Assembly (NCBI GenBank): GCA_031273445.1
Contig: JAISRV010000196.1
Coordinates: forward strand, 1-5,573
Direction: 5' to 3'
DNA from: Candidatus Adiutrix sp.
GTDB lineage: Bacteria; Desulfobacterota; Desulfarculia; Adiutricales; Adiutricaceae
Length of the DNA stretch: 5,573 bases
The position numbers and the translations under genes were made by a program. Positions 1-5,573 of this stretch are shown one piece after another. The notes beneath the pieces were generated by a model, which worked only from the letters and a program-made list of their open reading frames with translations, did no database searches and had not been told where the DNA came from. Within the stretch, counting starts at the first letter, position 1; each line of letters begins with the position of its first letter.

Positions 1-126
1 CCCCGGCGCAACCATCCCCGGCGGGAGACCGATCAGCACGCCCTGTCCGTGCTCATCTATCTCTATCTTTTTCATCGCCATCCCCTCCGCGGCGGGAAAA
101 TTTACAGCGCCGACGCCGACGAGTAG
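1..126 (+). CDS. TerY-associated protein kinase, internal fragment ending at an in-frame TAG
   Basis: The first 41 codons in frame 1 read into the window without a start, so the gene begins to the left. The segment contains TDQHALSVLIYLYLF followed by HRHPLRGGK. I recognise this as the helix-F part (subdomain IX) of the kinase found in TerY-P operons, with D11 of this fragment as the likely invariant Asp. The frame hits TAG at 124-126, then carries straight on as the protein that starts at 139, which holds the rest of the kinase C-lobe. Ending here would leave the kinase without its last helices, zinc ribbon and C-terminal domain, so this is best read as one half of an interrupted gene. The kinase family assignment comes from remembered family pattern and is fairly secure; ATP-binding and catalytic motifs lie outside the window. 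Confidence 0.7.
   Translation, partial: PRRNHPRRETDQHALSVLIYLYLFHRHPLRGGKIYSADADE
124..126 (+). other. in-frame amber codon interrupting the kinase gene
   Basis: The codons run GAG-TAG-GAC-CGT-CTG-GAA-ATG, with kinase-family sequence in the same frame before and after (HRHPLRGGK upstream, MGEKALFIEHPTD downstream). No frame change is needed to join them. TAG is one base from CAG, AAG, GAG, TAC, TAT, TGG, TCG or TTG, so one substitution explains it. It falls in a low-complexity acidic linker (SADADE before, DRLE after), where many residues would be tolerated. The other complete stops in the window are TAA (820-822), TGA (1835-1837) and TAA (4940-4942). That is compatible with rare TAG use, but three genes prove nothing. 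Nonsense mutation, base-call error and amber decoding remain open. Confidence 0.75.
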
Positions 127-128
127 GA
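125..128 (+). promoter_or_regulatory. possible restart ribosome binding site overlapping the amber codon
   Basis: AGGA overlaps the TAG stop and ends 10 bases before ATG 139. This short Shine-Dalgarno-like match could let ribosomes terminating at the TAG reinitiate on the downstream half. It is only four bases and the spacing is slightly long, so it is weak support for a genuinely split gene. Confidence 0.25.
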
Positions 129-138
129 CCGTCTGGAA

Positions 139-822
139 ATGGGCGAAAAGGCCCTCTTCATAGAACATCCCACCGACTCTTCCAATCGCTATGTGGTGCA
201 GGAAAACGACCAGGACTTCCTGCCCTGGGTGGATACCAATGCGCTGCCCTACGCCATCATGGGACCATATTTAAAAAAACTTTTCGATCAGGCCTTCATG
301 GCCGGCCTCCACCATCCGCCCGCCCGCCCCACAGCCGACAACTGGGAAGAGGCTTTGGTCAAAACCATCGACCTCCTGCAGCCCTGCCTCAACCCCGGCT
401 GCGTCAAAGGCTGGTATGTGTTCGACAATTCCGCCCGGCCCGTCTGCCCCTATTGCGGCGCCCCCTTCCGGGTGCAACTGCCGGTGTTGGATTTTTATTC
501 CAGCCGCGACGGCCTGAACTTTCGGCCGGATGATCACCGGCTCATGGTCTATCACAATCAGTATCTTTATCCCTGGCATGTGAACCGCGGCCTTTTCCCC
601 AATGAACGGCTCAGCGAGGCGGATAAAAAACCGGCCGGCTATTTCGTCTTTCACAAGAACCGCTGGATTTTCATCAACCAGACCCTGGCCGGGCTTCAGG
701 ACGTGACCAACAAGCGCTCCATCGCCCCCGGCAATTTCGTGGAACTGACCAACGGCCTGAAACTATTGCTTTCGCCGGAGAAAAACGGCCGCCTGGTTCA
801 CGTTTCCCTGATCGAGGCATAA
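139..822 (+). CDS. C-terminal part of TerY-associated protein kinase with zinc ribbon
   Basis: This 227-residue reading frame continues the kinase fragment that ends at 126. Residues 1-75 complete the kinase C-lobe: MGEKALFIEHPTD opens it, and LFDQAFMAGL then PPARPTADNWEEAL (R63) matches subdomain XI. A zinc ribbon follows, with C83-x4-C88 and C103-x2-C106. Residues 114-227 look all-beta (LMVYHNQYLYPWHVN, YFVFHKNRWIFINQ, FVELTNGLKLLLS) and could be an FHA-like or other beta-sandwich module; that is inference. Alone, this piece lacks the ATP-binding and catalytic loops and could not be an active kinase. ATG 139 is the first in-frame Met after the TAG. AGGA at 125-128 sits 10 bases upstream and could allow a restart, but full-length translation through the TAG is equally possible. 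The TAA lies 4 bases before the vWA gene, indicating an operon. It probably acts in the cytoplasm with its vWA partner. Confidence 0.8.
   Translation: MGEKALFIEHPTDSSNRYVVQENDQDFLPWVDTNALPYAIMGPYLKKLFDQAFMAGLHHPPARPTADNWEEALVKTIDLLQPCLNPGCVKGWYVFDNSARPVCPYCGAPFRVQLPVLDFYSSRDGLNFRPDDHRLMVYHNQYLYPWHVNRGLFPNERLSEADKKPAGYFVFHKNRWIFINQTLAGLQDVTNKRSIAPGNFVELTNGLKLLLSPEKNGRLVHVSLIEA
814..817 (+). promoter_or_regulatory. ribosome binding site of the vWA gene
   Basis: GAGG lies inside the last codons of the kinase gene, 9 bases before ATG 827. This fixes the start of the vWA protein and suggests translational coupling with the gene before it. Confidence 0.6.
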
Positions 823-826
823 CACC

Positions 827-1837
827 ATGCTAAGACGTTTGCCTGTTTATTTGCTGCTGGACTGTTCGGAATCCATGGCCGGGCCGCCGCTGGAGGCGGT
901 GGAGAACGGGGTGGCGACCATGCTGGCCGCCCTCAAAAGAAATCCCCACGCCCTGGAAACCGTCTTCATGAGCGTCATCACCTTTGACGCCAAGGCCCGC
1001 CAGGAATTTCCCCTGACTGAAATCGCCGCCATGGCGCCCCCCCGGCTGAGCATCCGGCCGGGCACGGCCATGGGCGCGGCCCTGAAGCTTCTGGCGGCCG
1101 CCATAAAGCGTGAGGTGGTCAAGACCACTGAAAAACAAAAAGGCGATTACCGCCCGCTGGTTTTCATCATCACCGACGGCCGGCCCACCGACGAATGGCG
1201 CGAGGCCGCCCGGCGGCTGCGTGAAAGCCGGCCCGCCCTGGCCAGCATCTACGCCATCGGCTGCGGCGACGATGTGGATTTCGCCGTGCTGAAGGAAGCG
1301 GCCGACGTCTCCATCCACATGAGCGCCCTCTCCACCGACAGTTTCGCCAAACTCTTCGTCTGGCTGAGCGCCTCCGTCCAGAGTATGAGCGTCTCGGCCG
1401 CCGATAAAATCAGCCTGGAAAAAATACCCCTGGGCGAGGGCCTGGCCCTGGTCGAGGCCGGAGCCGCCCCGCCGCCGGCCGCCAGGCCCCGCCTCTATTT
1501 CCACGCCCGTTGCCGGAAGACCCGCCGGCATTACCTGATGATCTATAAATATGAGCCCGCCGGCGAAGTCTATATGGCCCAGGCCGGCCATGCCCTGCCG
1601 GACGATTTTTTCGCCGAAGGAACTTTGGCCGCCCCGGACGTCTCTTCCGACCTTTTGTACGGCGAAACCGTCTGCCCGCACTGCGGCGCCGCCGCCTGGG
1701 CCCAGTGCGGTTTCTGCCGCCATCTGTTTTGTCTGCCGGAAGATTTCGACGAACCCGCCTTGGTCTGTCCTGTCTGCGAAACGCGGCTGACCCGCGGCCG
1801 CGGCGACGCCTTCGACGTCTCCGGTTCGGCGGGCTGA
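827..1837 (+). CDS. TerY-like vWA-domain protein with C-terminal TerY-C zinc ribbon
   Basis: This 336-residue protein starts with a vWA domain of about 185 residues. Its metal-ion-dependent adhesion site is complete: DCSES (D12, S14, S16), T80 in RPGTAMG, and D117 in IITDGRPTD. This fold binds a divalent metal and partner proteins. After a linker rich in Ala and Pro, RCRKTRRHYLMIY leads into a cysteine-rich C-terminus: C283/C286 (CPHC), C294/C297 (CGFC), C302, and C314/C317 (CPVC). This matches the TerY-C metal-binding domain. No signal peptide or membrane segment is visible, so it is probably cytoplasmic. In TerY-P systems such proteins are predicted to work with a kinase and a PP2C phosphatase. 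The tight link to the kinase fragment (4-base gap) fits this. It is longer than plain TerY because of the added zinc ribbon. Family assignment is firm; the partner or substrate is not shown by sequence. Confidence 0.9.
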   Translation: MLRRLPVYLLLDCSESMAGPPLEAVENGVATMLAALKRNPHALETVFMSVITFDAKARQEFPLTEIAAMAPPRLSIRPGTAMGAALKLLAAAIKREVVKTTEKQKGDYRPLVFIITDGRPTDEWREAARRLRESRPALASIYAIGCGDDVDFAVLKEAADVSIHMSALSTDSFAKLFVWLSASVQSMSVSAADKISLEKIPLGEGLALVEAGAAPPPAARPRLYFHARCRKTRRHYLMIYKYEPAGEVYMAQAGHALPDDFFAEGTLAAPDVSSDLLYGETVCPHCGAAAWAQCGFCRHLFCLPEDFDEPALVCPVCETRLTRGRGDAFDVSGSAG

Positions 1838-1867
1838 GTTTTCAGGCCGATCCGGCCGGCTTTGCCG

Positions 1868-1880
1868 TAAGGCCTTGCGC
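1868..1880 (+). promoter_or_regulatory. motif shared with the terD upstream region (site 1)
   Basis: TAAGGCCTTGCGC occurs in the gap before the ATPase, 71 bases before its ATG. The same motif minus one C occurs before terD at 5049-5060. It contains the palindrome AAGGCCTT. A common regulator site is possible, but I do not recognise the motif. Confidence 0.3.
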
Positions 1881-1885
1881 GGTCG

Positions 1886-1899
1886 AAACAAATATGTTT
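1886..1899 (+). promoter_or_regulatory. short AT-rich palindrome, possible operator
   Basis: AAACA-N4-TGTTT is a perfect 5-base inverted repeat in an AT-rich island, 52 bases before the ATPase ATG, in an otherwise GC-rich region. It could be an operator or part of a promoter. No convincing -35/-10 pair with normal spacing could be assigned here, so this stays tentative. Confidence 0.25.
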
Positions 1900-1937
1900 A
1901 TTCGGCGAGTCACGCCAATTTTGAAATACACGCCCAA

Positions 1938-1942
1938 AAGGA
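1938..1942 (+). promoter_or_regulatory. ribosome binding site of the calcium ATPase
   Basis: AAGGA lies 9 bases before ATG 1952. It supports this start over the in-frame Met at residue 14 (position 1991), which has no comparable site upstream. Confidence 0.65.
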
Positions 1943-1951
1943 TGTTTTCAC

Positions 1952-4942
1952 ATGACCATTAAAGAGCAGGAATCAGGCCGGCATGACCGTATGGAGTTCC
2001 CCGGCCTCACCAGTCAGGAAGTTGAAGAAAGCCGCAAGCTCCACGGGGCCAACGTGCTGACCCCGCCGCCAAGAGAGCCCTGGTGGAGGCTCTATTTGGA
2101 AAAATTCGACGACCCCATCATCAGGATTCTTCTCGTGGCCGCCGTCATCGCCATTCTGGCCGGGCTGGTGGAGGGGCAGTACACCGAAGGCATCGGCATC
2201 ATCGTGGCCCTATTATTGGCCACCACCCTGGGCTTCATCAACGAATACAAGGCCGGCCAGGAATTCGACGTTCTCAATCAGGTTTCCGACGACGAGCCGG
2301 TGAACGTCGTCCGCGACGGCCGCTACGGCGCCGTGCCCAAGCGGGACCTGGTGGTGGGGGATGTGCTGGCCCTGGAGCAGGGCCAGGAAATCCCCGCCGA
2401 CGCCGAAGTTCTCTCCTCCGTCTCCTTCCAGGTGAGCGAAGCCTCCCTCACGGGCGAATCCGTTCCGGTGACCAAGCGGCCCCGGGCGGCGGCCCGGGAA
2501 GGCGAAACAGGCCTGGCCTATCCCCGGCATCAGCTTTTGCGCGGCACTTTCGTTTCCGACGGCCACGCCCTGGCCCGGGTCACGGCCGTGGGCGACCAGT
2601 CGGAAATCGGCCAGACCGCCAGGGCGGCGGCCGAGGAAACGGACACGGAAACGCCGCTCAACCGCCAGCTGGCCAAATTGGGCCAGGCCATCGGAGTGGC
2701 CGGCTTCGGCGTGGCCACGCTGCTTTTCGCGGCCCTGTCCGTCCGGGCCTTCTACCTCTACCTGCCTCTGACCCACAGTCAGGGTTATTTTCTGCTGACG
2801 GTCTTCCTTTCGGGCCTTCTGGCCCTGACCCGGGTCTGGCTCCCGGTGATCTTCGACGCGGCGGAGCTGGCCGGCCGGGCGCGCCCGGCCAGCCCCAGGC
2901 TGGAAAAGGAAGGCTTCGGCCCCTGGCTCCAGAGTCTGGCCGCCGGGCTGGTTTTATTCGGGGCCATGACGGCCGTCGGCCTCGGCGGCGGCTGGCTGCC
3001 CTCTGCGCCCGGCCAGTGGCTGCCGGTCCACACGGCGCTGGAGCTTCTGCGCTTTTTCATGGTGGCCGTGACCATCATTGTGGTGGCCGTGCCGGAGGGC
3101 CTGCCGATGAGCGTGACCCTTTCCCTGGCCTACTCCATGCGCAAGATGACGGCGGCCAACAACCTGGTGCGCCGGATGCACGCCTGCGAAACCATCGGCG
3201 CGGCCACGGTCATCTGCTCCGATAAAACCGGAACCCTGACCATGAACCAGATGCGGGCGGCGAACCATAATTTCTCCAACCAGCCTGAAGCCGGCGGGAG
3301 GGAAAGCCTGGAATGGCGTCTGACCGCCCAGGCCATCTGCGGCAATTCCACGGCCAACCTGGGCCTGGACGGCGAGGGCCGGCTGACGGCCGTTCTGGGC
3401 AACCCCACCGAATGCGCCCTATTGTTGTGGCTGGGCGACCACGGGGAGCAATATCAGGATATTCGCGACGCCTTCCCCGTGGCCGGGCAGCTCACTTTTT
3501 CCACCGAACGGAAATACATGGCCACCCTCGGTTCCGGGCTGCTGGAAGGCGGGCTGACCCTCTACGTCAAGGGCGCCCCGGAAATAGTGCTGTCCATGGC
3601 CAAAGCCCGGCGCCTGCCCGACGGCCGGGTCGAAGAACTGCGGCCGGAAGACCGCGAGGCCCTGCTGGCCGCCCTCAGGGCCGAACAGGCCCGGGGCATG
3701 CGCGCTCTCGGCTTCGCCTACCGCCAGGTTGAAAAGGGCGGGGCCGCCGAGTACGGCGCGGAAAAGATTCAGGCCTTGGCGGAGGAAAACGAGCTGGTCT
3801 GGCTGGGCTTCTTCTCCATCGCCGACCCGGTTCGCCCCGAAGTGCCCGGCGCGGTTCAGGCCTGCGCCCGGGCCGGGGTGACGGTGAAGATGGTCACCGG
3901 CGACAACCAGGCCACGGCCCGGGAGATCGCCGCTGAAATCGGCATGATCGAGGCCGGGGACGACCGGCCCGGTCTGGCCGTCACCGGCGATGAATTCATG
4001 GCCATGGACGACCAACAGGCCGAAGAGGCGGCCGGGACTCTCAGAATCATGTCCCGGGCCAAGCCTCTGGCCAAACAGCGCCTGGTGACCCTGCTGCAAA
4101 AACGGGGCGAGGTGGTGGCCGTCACCGGCGACGGCTCCAATGACGCCCCGGCCCTGAACCACGCCGACGTGGGCCTGGCCATGGGCATCACCGGCACTTC
4201 GGTGGCCAAGGAGGCGGCGGACATCATCCTGCTGGACGATTCCTTCGCCACCATCGTCAAGGCCGTCATGTGGGGGCGCTCGCTTTACATAAACATTCAG
4301 CGCTTCATTCTCTTTCAGCTCACCATTAACGTCTCGGCCCTGGGCGTGGCCCTGACCGGGCCTTTCCTGGGCATTCAGCTGCCGCTGACCGTCACCCAGA
4401 TGCTCTGGGTGAACCTGATCATGGATACTTTCGCGGCTCTGGCCCTGGCCTCGGAACCGCCGGACTGGAGCGTCATGCGTCACCCGCCCCGCAACCCGGA
4501 GGCCTTCATCGTCACCCCGGCCATGGGCAAATTCATCATTACCGTGGGCGGCATTTTCCTGGCCATGTTTCTCGTCCTGGCCCTGGGCTTTAAAGACAGC
4601 TTCCCTATGGACGCCGAGACGCCGGTCGGCCGTCACAACCTGTCCATCTTCTTCAGCGTCTTCGTCTTCCTTCAGTTCTGGAATCTGTTCAACGCCAGAA
4701 TGCTGGGGCTGGAGCGCTCGGCCTTCTCCAAACTGGGTCAAAGCAAAATGTTCGTCCTGATCGTCGTGGCCGTGGCCATCGGCCAGATCATCATGACCCA
4801 GTTCGGCGGCGAGATTTTCCGCACTGTGCCCTTATCGGCCAAAGAGTGGCTTGGCATCATCCTCGGCACTTCCCCGGTGCTGTGGATCGGCGAGATCATC
4901 CGCTTCATGAAACGGGCGGCCCGGCCGGCCGAAGCTTTTTAA
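1952..4942 (+). CDS. PMCA-type (IIB) calcium-transporting P-type ATPase
   Basis: This 996-residue membrane pump probably uses ATP to move Ca2+ out of the cytoplasm. All P-type motifs are present: TGES (167-170) in the actuator domain, DKTGT with phosphorylated D424, KGAPE (540-544) in the nucleotide domain, TGDN (649-652) and TGDGSND (725-731). VPEGLP in M4 (E382) and N821/D825 in M6 (NLIMD) match the single calcium site of IIB pumps, and the sequence around PEGL and DKTGT is PMCA-like. Predicted helices: M1 about 56-73, M2 79-96, M3 248-270, M4 362-383, M5 785-806, M6 813-833, M7 861-881, M8 898-917, M9 933-951 and M10 966-984. Two extra hydrophobic segments (about 279-300 and 325-347) lie between M3 and M4, making the protein longer than a basic PMCA-type pump. 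There is no long regulatory tail. Other cations cannot be excluded from sequence alone. It lies between the vWA gene and terD, which suggests a role in the Ter stress response. Confidence 0.93.
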   Translation: MTIKEQESGRHDRMEFPGLTSQEVEESRKLHGANVLTPPPREPWWRLYLEKFDDPIIRILLVAAVIAILAGLVEGQYTEGIGIIVALLLATTLGFINEYKAGQEFDVLNQVSDDEPVNVVRDGRYGAVPKRDLVVGDVLALEQGQEIPADAEVLSSVSFQVSEASLTGESVPVTKRPRAAAREGETGLAYPRHQLLRGTFVSDGHALARVTAVGDQSEIGQTARAAAEETDTETPLNRQLAKLGQAIGVAGFGVATLLFAALSVRAFYLYLPLTHSQGYFLLTVFLSGLLALTRVWLPVIFDAAELAGRARPASPRLEKEGFGPWLQSLAAGLVLFGAMTAVGLGGGWLPSAPGQWLPVHTALELLRFFMVAVTIIVVAVPEGLPMSVTLSLAYSMRKMTAANNLVRRMHACETIGAATVICSDKTGTLTMNQMRAANHNFSNQPEAGGRESLEWRLTAQAICGNSTANLGLDGEGRLTAVLGNPTECALLLWLGDHGEQYQDIRDAFPVAGQLTFSTERKYMATLGSGLLEGGLTLYVKGAPEIVLSMAKARRLPDGRVEELRPEDREALLAALRAEQARGMRALGFAYRQVEKGGAAEYGAEKIQALAEENELVWLGFFSIADPVRPEVPGAVQACARAGVTVKMVTGDNQATAREIAAEIGMIEAGDDRPGLAVTGDEFMAMDDQQAEEAAGTLRIMSRAKPLAKQRLVTLLQKRGEVVAVTGDGSNDAPALNHADVGLAMGITGTSVAKEAADIILLDDSFATIVKAVMWGRSLYINIQRFILFQLTINVSALGVALTGPFLGIQLPLTVTQMLWVNLIMDTFAALALASEPPDWSVMRHPPRNPEAFIVTPAMGKFIITVGGIFLAMFLVLALGFKDSFPMDAETPVGRHNLSIFFSVFVFLQFWNLFNARMLGLERSAFSKLGQSKMFVLIVVAVAIGQIIMTQFGGEIFRTVPLSAKEWLGIILGTSPVLWIGEIIRFMKRAARPAEAF

Positions 4943-4946
4943 TTGC

Positions 4947-4963
4947 GGCCTGACCGGCAGGCC
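4947..4963 (+). other. short stem-loop just after the ATPase stop
   Basis: GGCCTG (4947-4952) and CAGGCC (4958-4963) form a perfect 6-base stem with a 5-base loop, ACCGG. An A-rich run follows on this strand instead of a T-run, so it is not a standard intrinsic terminator. It might protect the 3' end of the ATPase message or be incidental in GC-rich DNA. Confidence 0.35.
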
Positions 4964-4964
4964 C

Positions 4965-5038
4965 ATAAAAATCAGACGGCGCCCTAAAAACCCGTCTGGC
5001 CACAAAAATCAGACGGCGACCTAAAAAACCGTCTGACC
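4965..5038 (+). repeat. two tandem 37-base repeats, each an inverted repeat
   Basis: Unit 1 (4965-5001) and unit 2 (5002-5038) are adjacent and differ at four of 37 positions. Each contains CAGACGG, a 12-base spacer and CCGTCTG (4973-4979 with 4992-4998; 5010-5016 with 5029-5035). Unit 2 extends to an 8-base stem and unit 1 to 8 with a G-T pair. The four differences fall outside the 7-base arms, so both stems are intact. Each is preceded by AAAAAT, so on the opposite strand each hairpin is followed by ATTTTT, resembling a terminator for antisense transcripts. On the + strand there is no T-run. The right arm of unit 1 can also pair with the left arm of unit 2, giving an alternative fold. Paired protein-binding sites before terD are another reading. 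Confidence 0.7.
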
Positions 5039-5043
5039 AACCC

Positions 5044-5060
5044 GCGCATAAGGCTTGCGC
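5044..5060 (+). promoter_or_regulatory. inverted repeat with shared motif before terD (site 2)
   Basis: GCGCA-N7-TGCGC spans this site and encloses TAAGGCTTGCGC (5049-5060), the near-copy of the motif at 1868-1880. GCGCATA also repeats directly (5044-5050 and 5057-5063). It ends 7 bases before the terD ribosome binding site, so a bound protein or hairpin here could affect terD transcription or translation. Confidence 0.35.
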
Positions 5061-5067
5061 ATATACT

Positions 5068-5072
5068 GGAGG
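5068..5072 (+). promoter_or_regulatory. ribosome binding site of terD
   Basis: GGAGG lies 9 bases before ATG 5082. It is the strongest Shine-Dalgarno match in the window and fixes the terD start. Confidence 0.75.
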
Positions 5073-5081
5073 CAATTCATC

Positions 5082-5573
5082 ATGGCAGTATCTCTCTCTA
5101 AAGGCGGCAACGTTTCCCTCAGCAAAGAAGCTCCCGGGCTCAAAGCCATTTTCATCGGTCTCGGCTGGGACGCGCGGTCCACCGACGGCGCCGATTTCGA
5201 TCTGGACGCTTCCGCCTTCATTTTGAAGGAGGACGGGAAAGTCAGAAGCGACTCTGATTTCATTTTTTACAACAACCTCAAATCCGCCGACGGCTCCATT
5301 GAGCACCTGGGCGACAACCGCACCGGCGCCGGAGAAGGCGACGACGAAGTCGTCAAAATCGCGCTCGACAAAGTGCCGGCCGATGTTCAGCGCGTCGCCG
5401 TGGCCGTCACCATCCACGAGGCCGAGGCCCGCAAGCAGAATTTCGGCATGGTCTCCAACGCCTACATCCATGTGGTCAATCAGGACGGGGAGAAGGAAAT
5501 CGCCCGCTTTGATCTCTCCGAAGACATGAGCACTGAAACGGCGGTCATCTTCGGCGAAGTCTACCGTCACGGC
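5082..5573 (+). CDS. terD: TerD-family calcium-binding stress protein (3' end cut by window)
   Basis: The 164 visible residues closely match TerD, which is usually about 190 residues long, so roughly the last 28 are missing at the window edge. The start [15 protein letters not shown] is typical of the family. [11 protein letters not shown] and the acidic FDLDASAF motif (D38, D40, D42) follow, then [11 protein letters not shown] and the cluster HLGDNRTG through GDDE (residues 75-89). These acidic loops are the known calcium-binding sites of TerD. No signal peptide or membrane segment is seen, so it is cytoplasmic, perhaps membrane-associated through partners. TerD proteins belong to tellurite, phage and general stress-resistance operons; their exact biochemical role is unsettled. 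TerE and other paralogs are very similar, so the letter could differ, although similarity to enterobacterial TerD looks high. The 139-base gap with repeats before it suggests separate control from the ATPase, and further ter genes may lie to the right. Confidence 0.95.
   Translation, partial: MAVSLSKGGNVSLSKEAPGLKAIFIGLGWDARSTDGADFDLDASAFILKEDGKVRSDSDFIFYNNLKSADGSIEHLGDNRTGAGEGDDEVVKIALDKVPADVQRVAVAVTIHEAEARKQNFGMVSNAYIHVVNQDGEKEIARFDLSEDMSTETAVIFGEVYRHG

Noticed and set aside
141..154. GGGC-GAAAAG-GCCC hairpin after the amber codon as a pyrrolysine insertion signal
   Set aside because: The stem has only 4 base pairs, lies within conserved coding sequence, and pyrrolysine insertion in bacteria does not clearly require such an element.
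830..1891. 353-codon open frame on the minus strand across the vWA gene
   Set aside because: It is a mirror of a GC-rich coding sequence. The + frame has complete vWA and zinc-ribbon motifs, while the minus translation is low-complexity Gly/Ala/Arg with no recognisable domain.
3419..4741. 440-codon open frame on the minus strand across the ATPase
   Set aside because: The + strand encodes unmistakable P-type ATPase motifs here. The antisense product is rich in Gly, His and Gln and resembles a codon-bias artefact.
4971..5017. ATCAGACGGC, found twice, matches 9 of 10 bases of the reverse complement of the Neisseria DNA uptake sequence GCCGTCTGAA
   Set aside because: Only the left arms reach 9 of 10, the terminal base differs in both copies, and nothing else suggests a Neisseria genome. 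Probably coincidence.
4965..5038. Possible CRISPR array
   Set aside because: There are just two directly adjacent units with no unique spacers and no cas genes nearby.
5062..5067. TATACT as a -10 promoter element for terD
   Set aside because: It touches the ribosome binding site at 5068, so transcription would begin after the GGAGG, and there is no suitable -35 element at the right distance.
4905..5570. 221-codon minus-strand open frame opposite terD
   Set aside because: TerD on the + strand is certain and has a strong ribosome binding site. The antisense frame also runs through the repeat region and shows no family features.

Overview
This window is a one-strand (+) cluster from a GC-rich bacterium. 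It carries a tellurium-resistance-type (Ter) stress module. In order it holds: the C-terminal part of a TerY-associated protein kinase (from the left edge to 822, with an in-frame TAG at 124-126); a TerY-like von Willebrand A (vWA) protein with a C-terminal zinc ribbon (827-1837); a PMCA-type (IIB) calcium P-type ATPase (1952-4942); and a TerD protein cut by the right edge (5082 onward). The high GC content, strong G/C preference at third codon positions and gene set would fit a Desulfobacterota-like or similar anaerobic proteobacterium. That assignment is a guess, because the window holds no phylogenetic marker.

Layout: kinase and vWA genes are separated by only 4 bases and almost certainly share a transcript. 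A 114-base gap precedes the ATPase and a 139-base gap precedes terD. These gaps hold the candidate regulatory DNA. The second contains two 37-base tandem repeats, each an inverted repeat, whose four arms can pair in two mutually exclusive ways. Both gaps also contain a near-identical motif, TAAGGC(C)TTGCGC. No gap between the genes exceeds 300 bases, and no RNA gene, insertion sequence or CRISPR array is visible.

How the genes may work together: comparative genomics of Ter systems describes a TerY-P triad (vWA protein, PP2C phosphatase, protein kinase) near TerD-family calcium-binding proteins. Here the kinase and vWA members are present; a phosphatase, if there is one, would lie left of the window. 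A calcium-pump-type ATPase beside a calcium-binding TerD suggests phosphorylation control linked to calcium or metal homeostasis at the membrane. This is inferred from gene context.

The most notable point is the amber codon inside the kinase domain. Family-like sequence continues in the same frame on both sides of it, so the gene is recently broken, contains a sequencing error, is split with a translational restart, or is read through (suppressor tRNA or pyrrolysine). The other three stops in the window are TAA, TGA and TAA.
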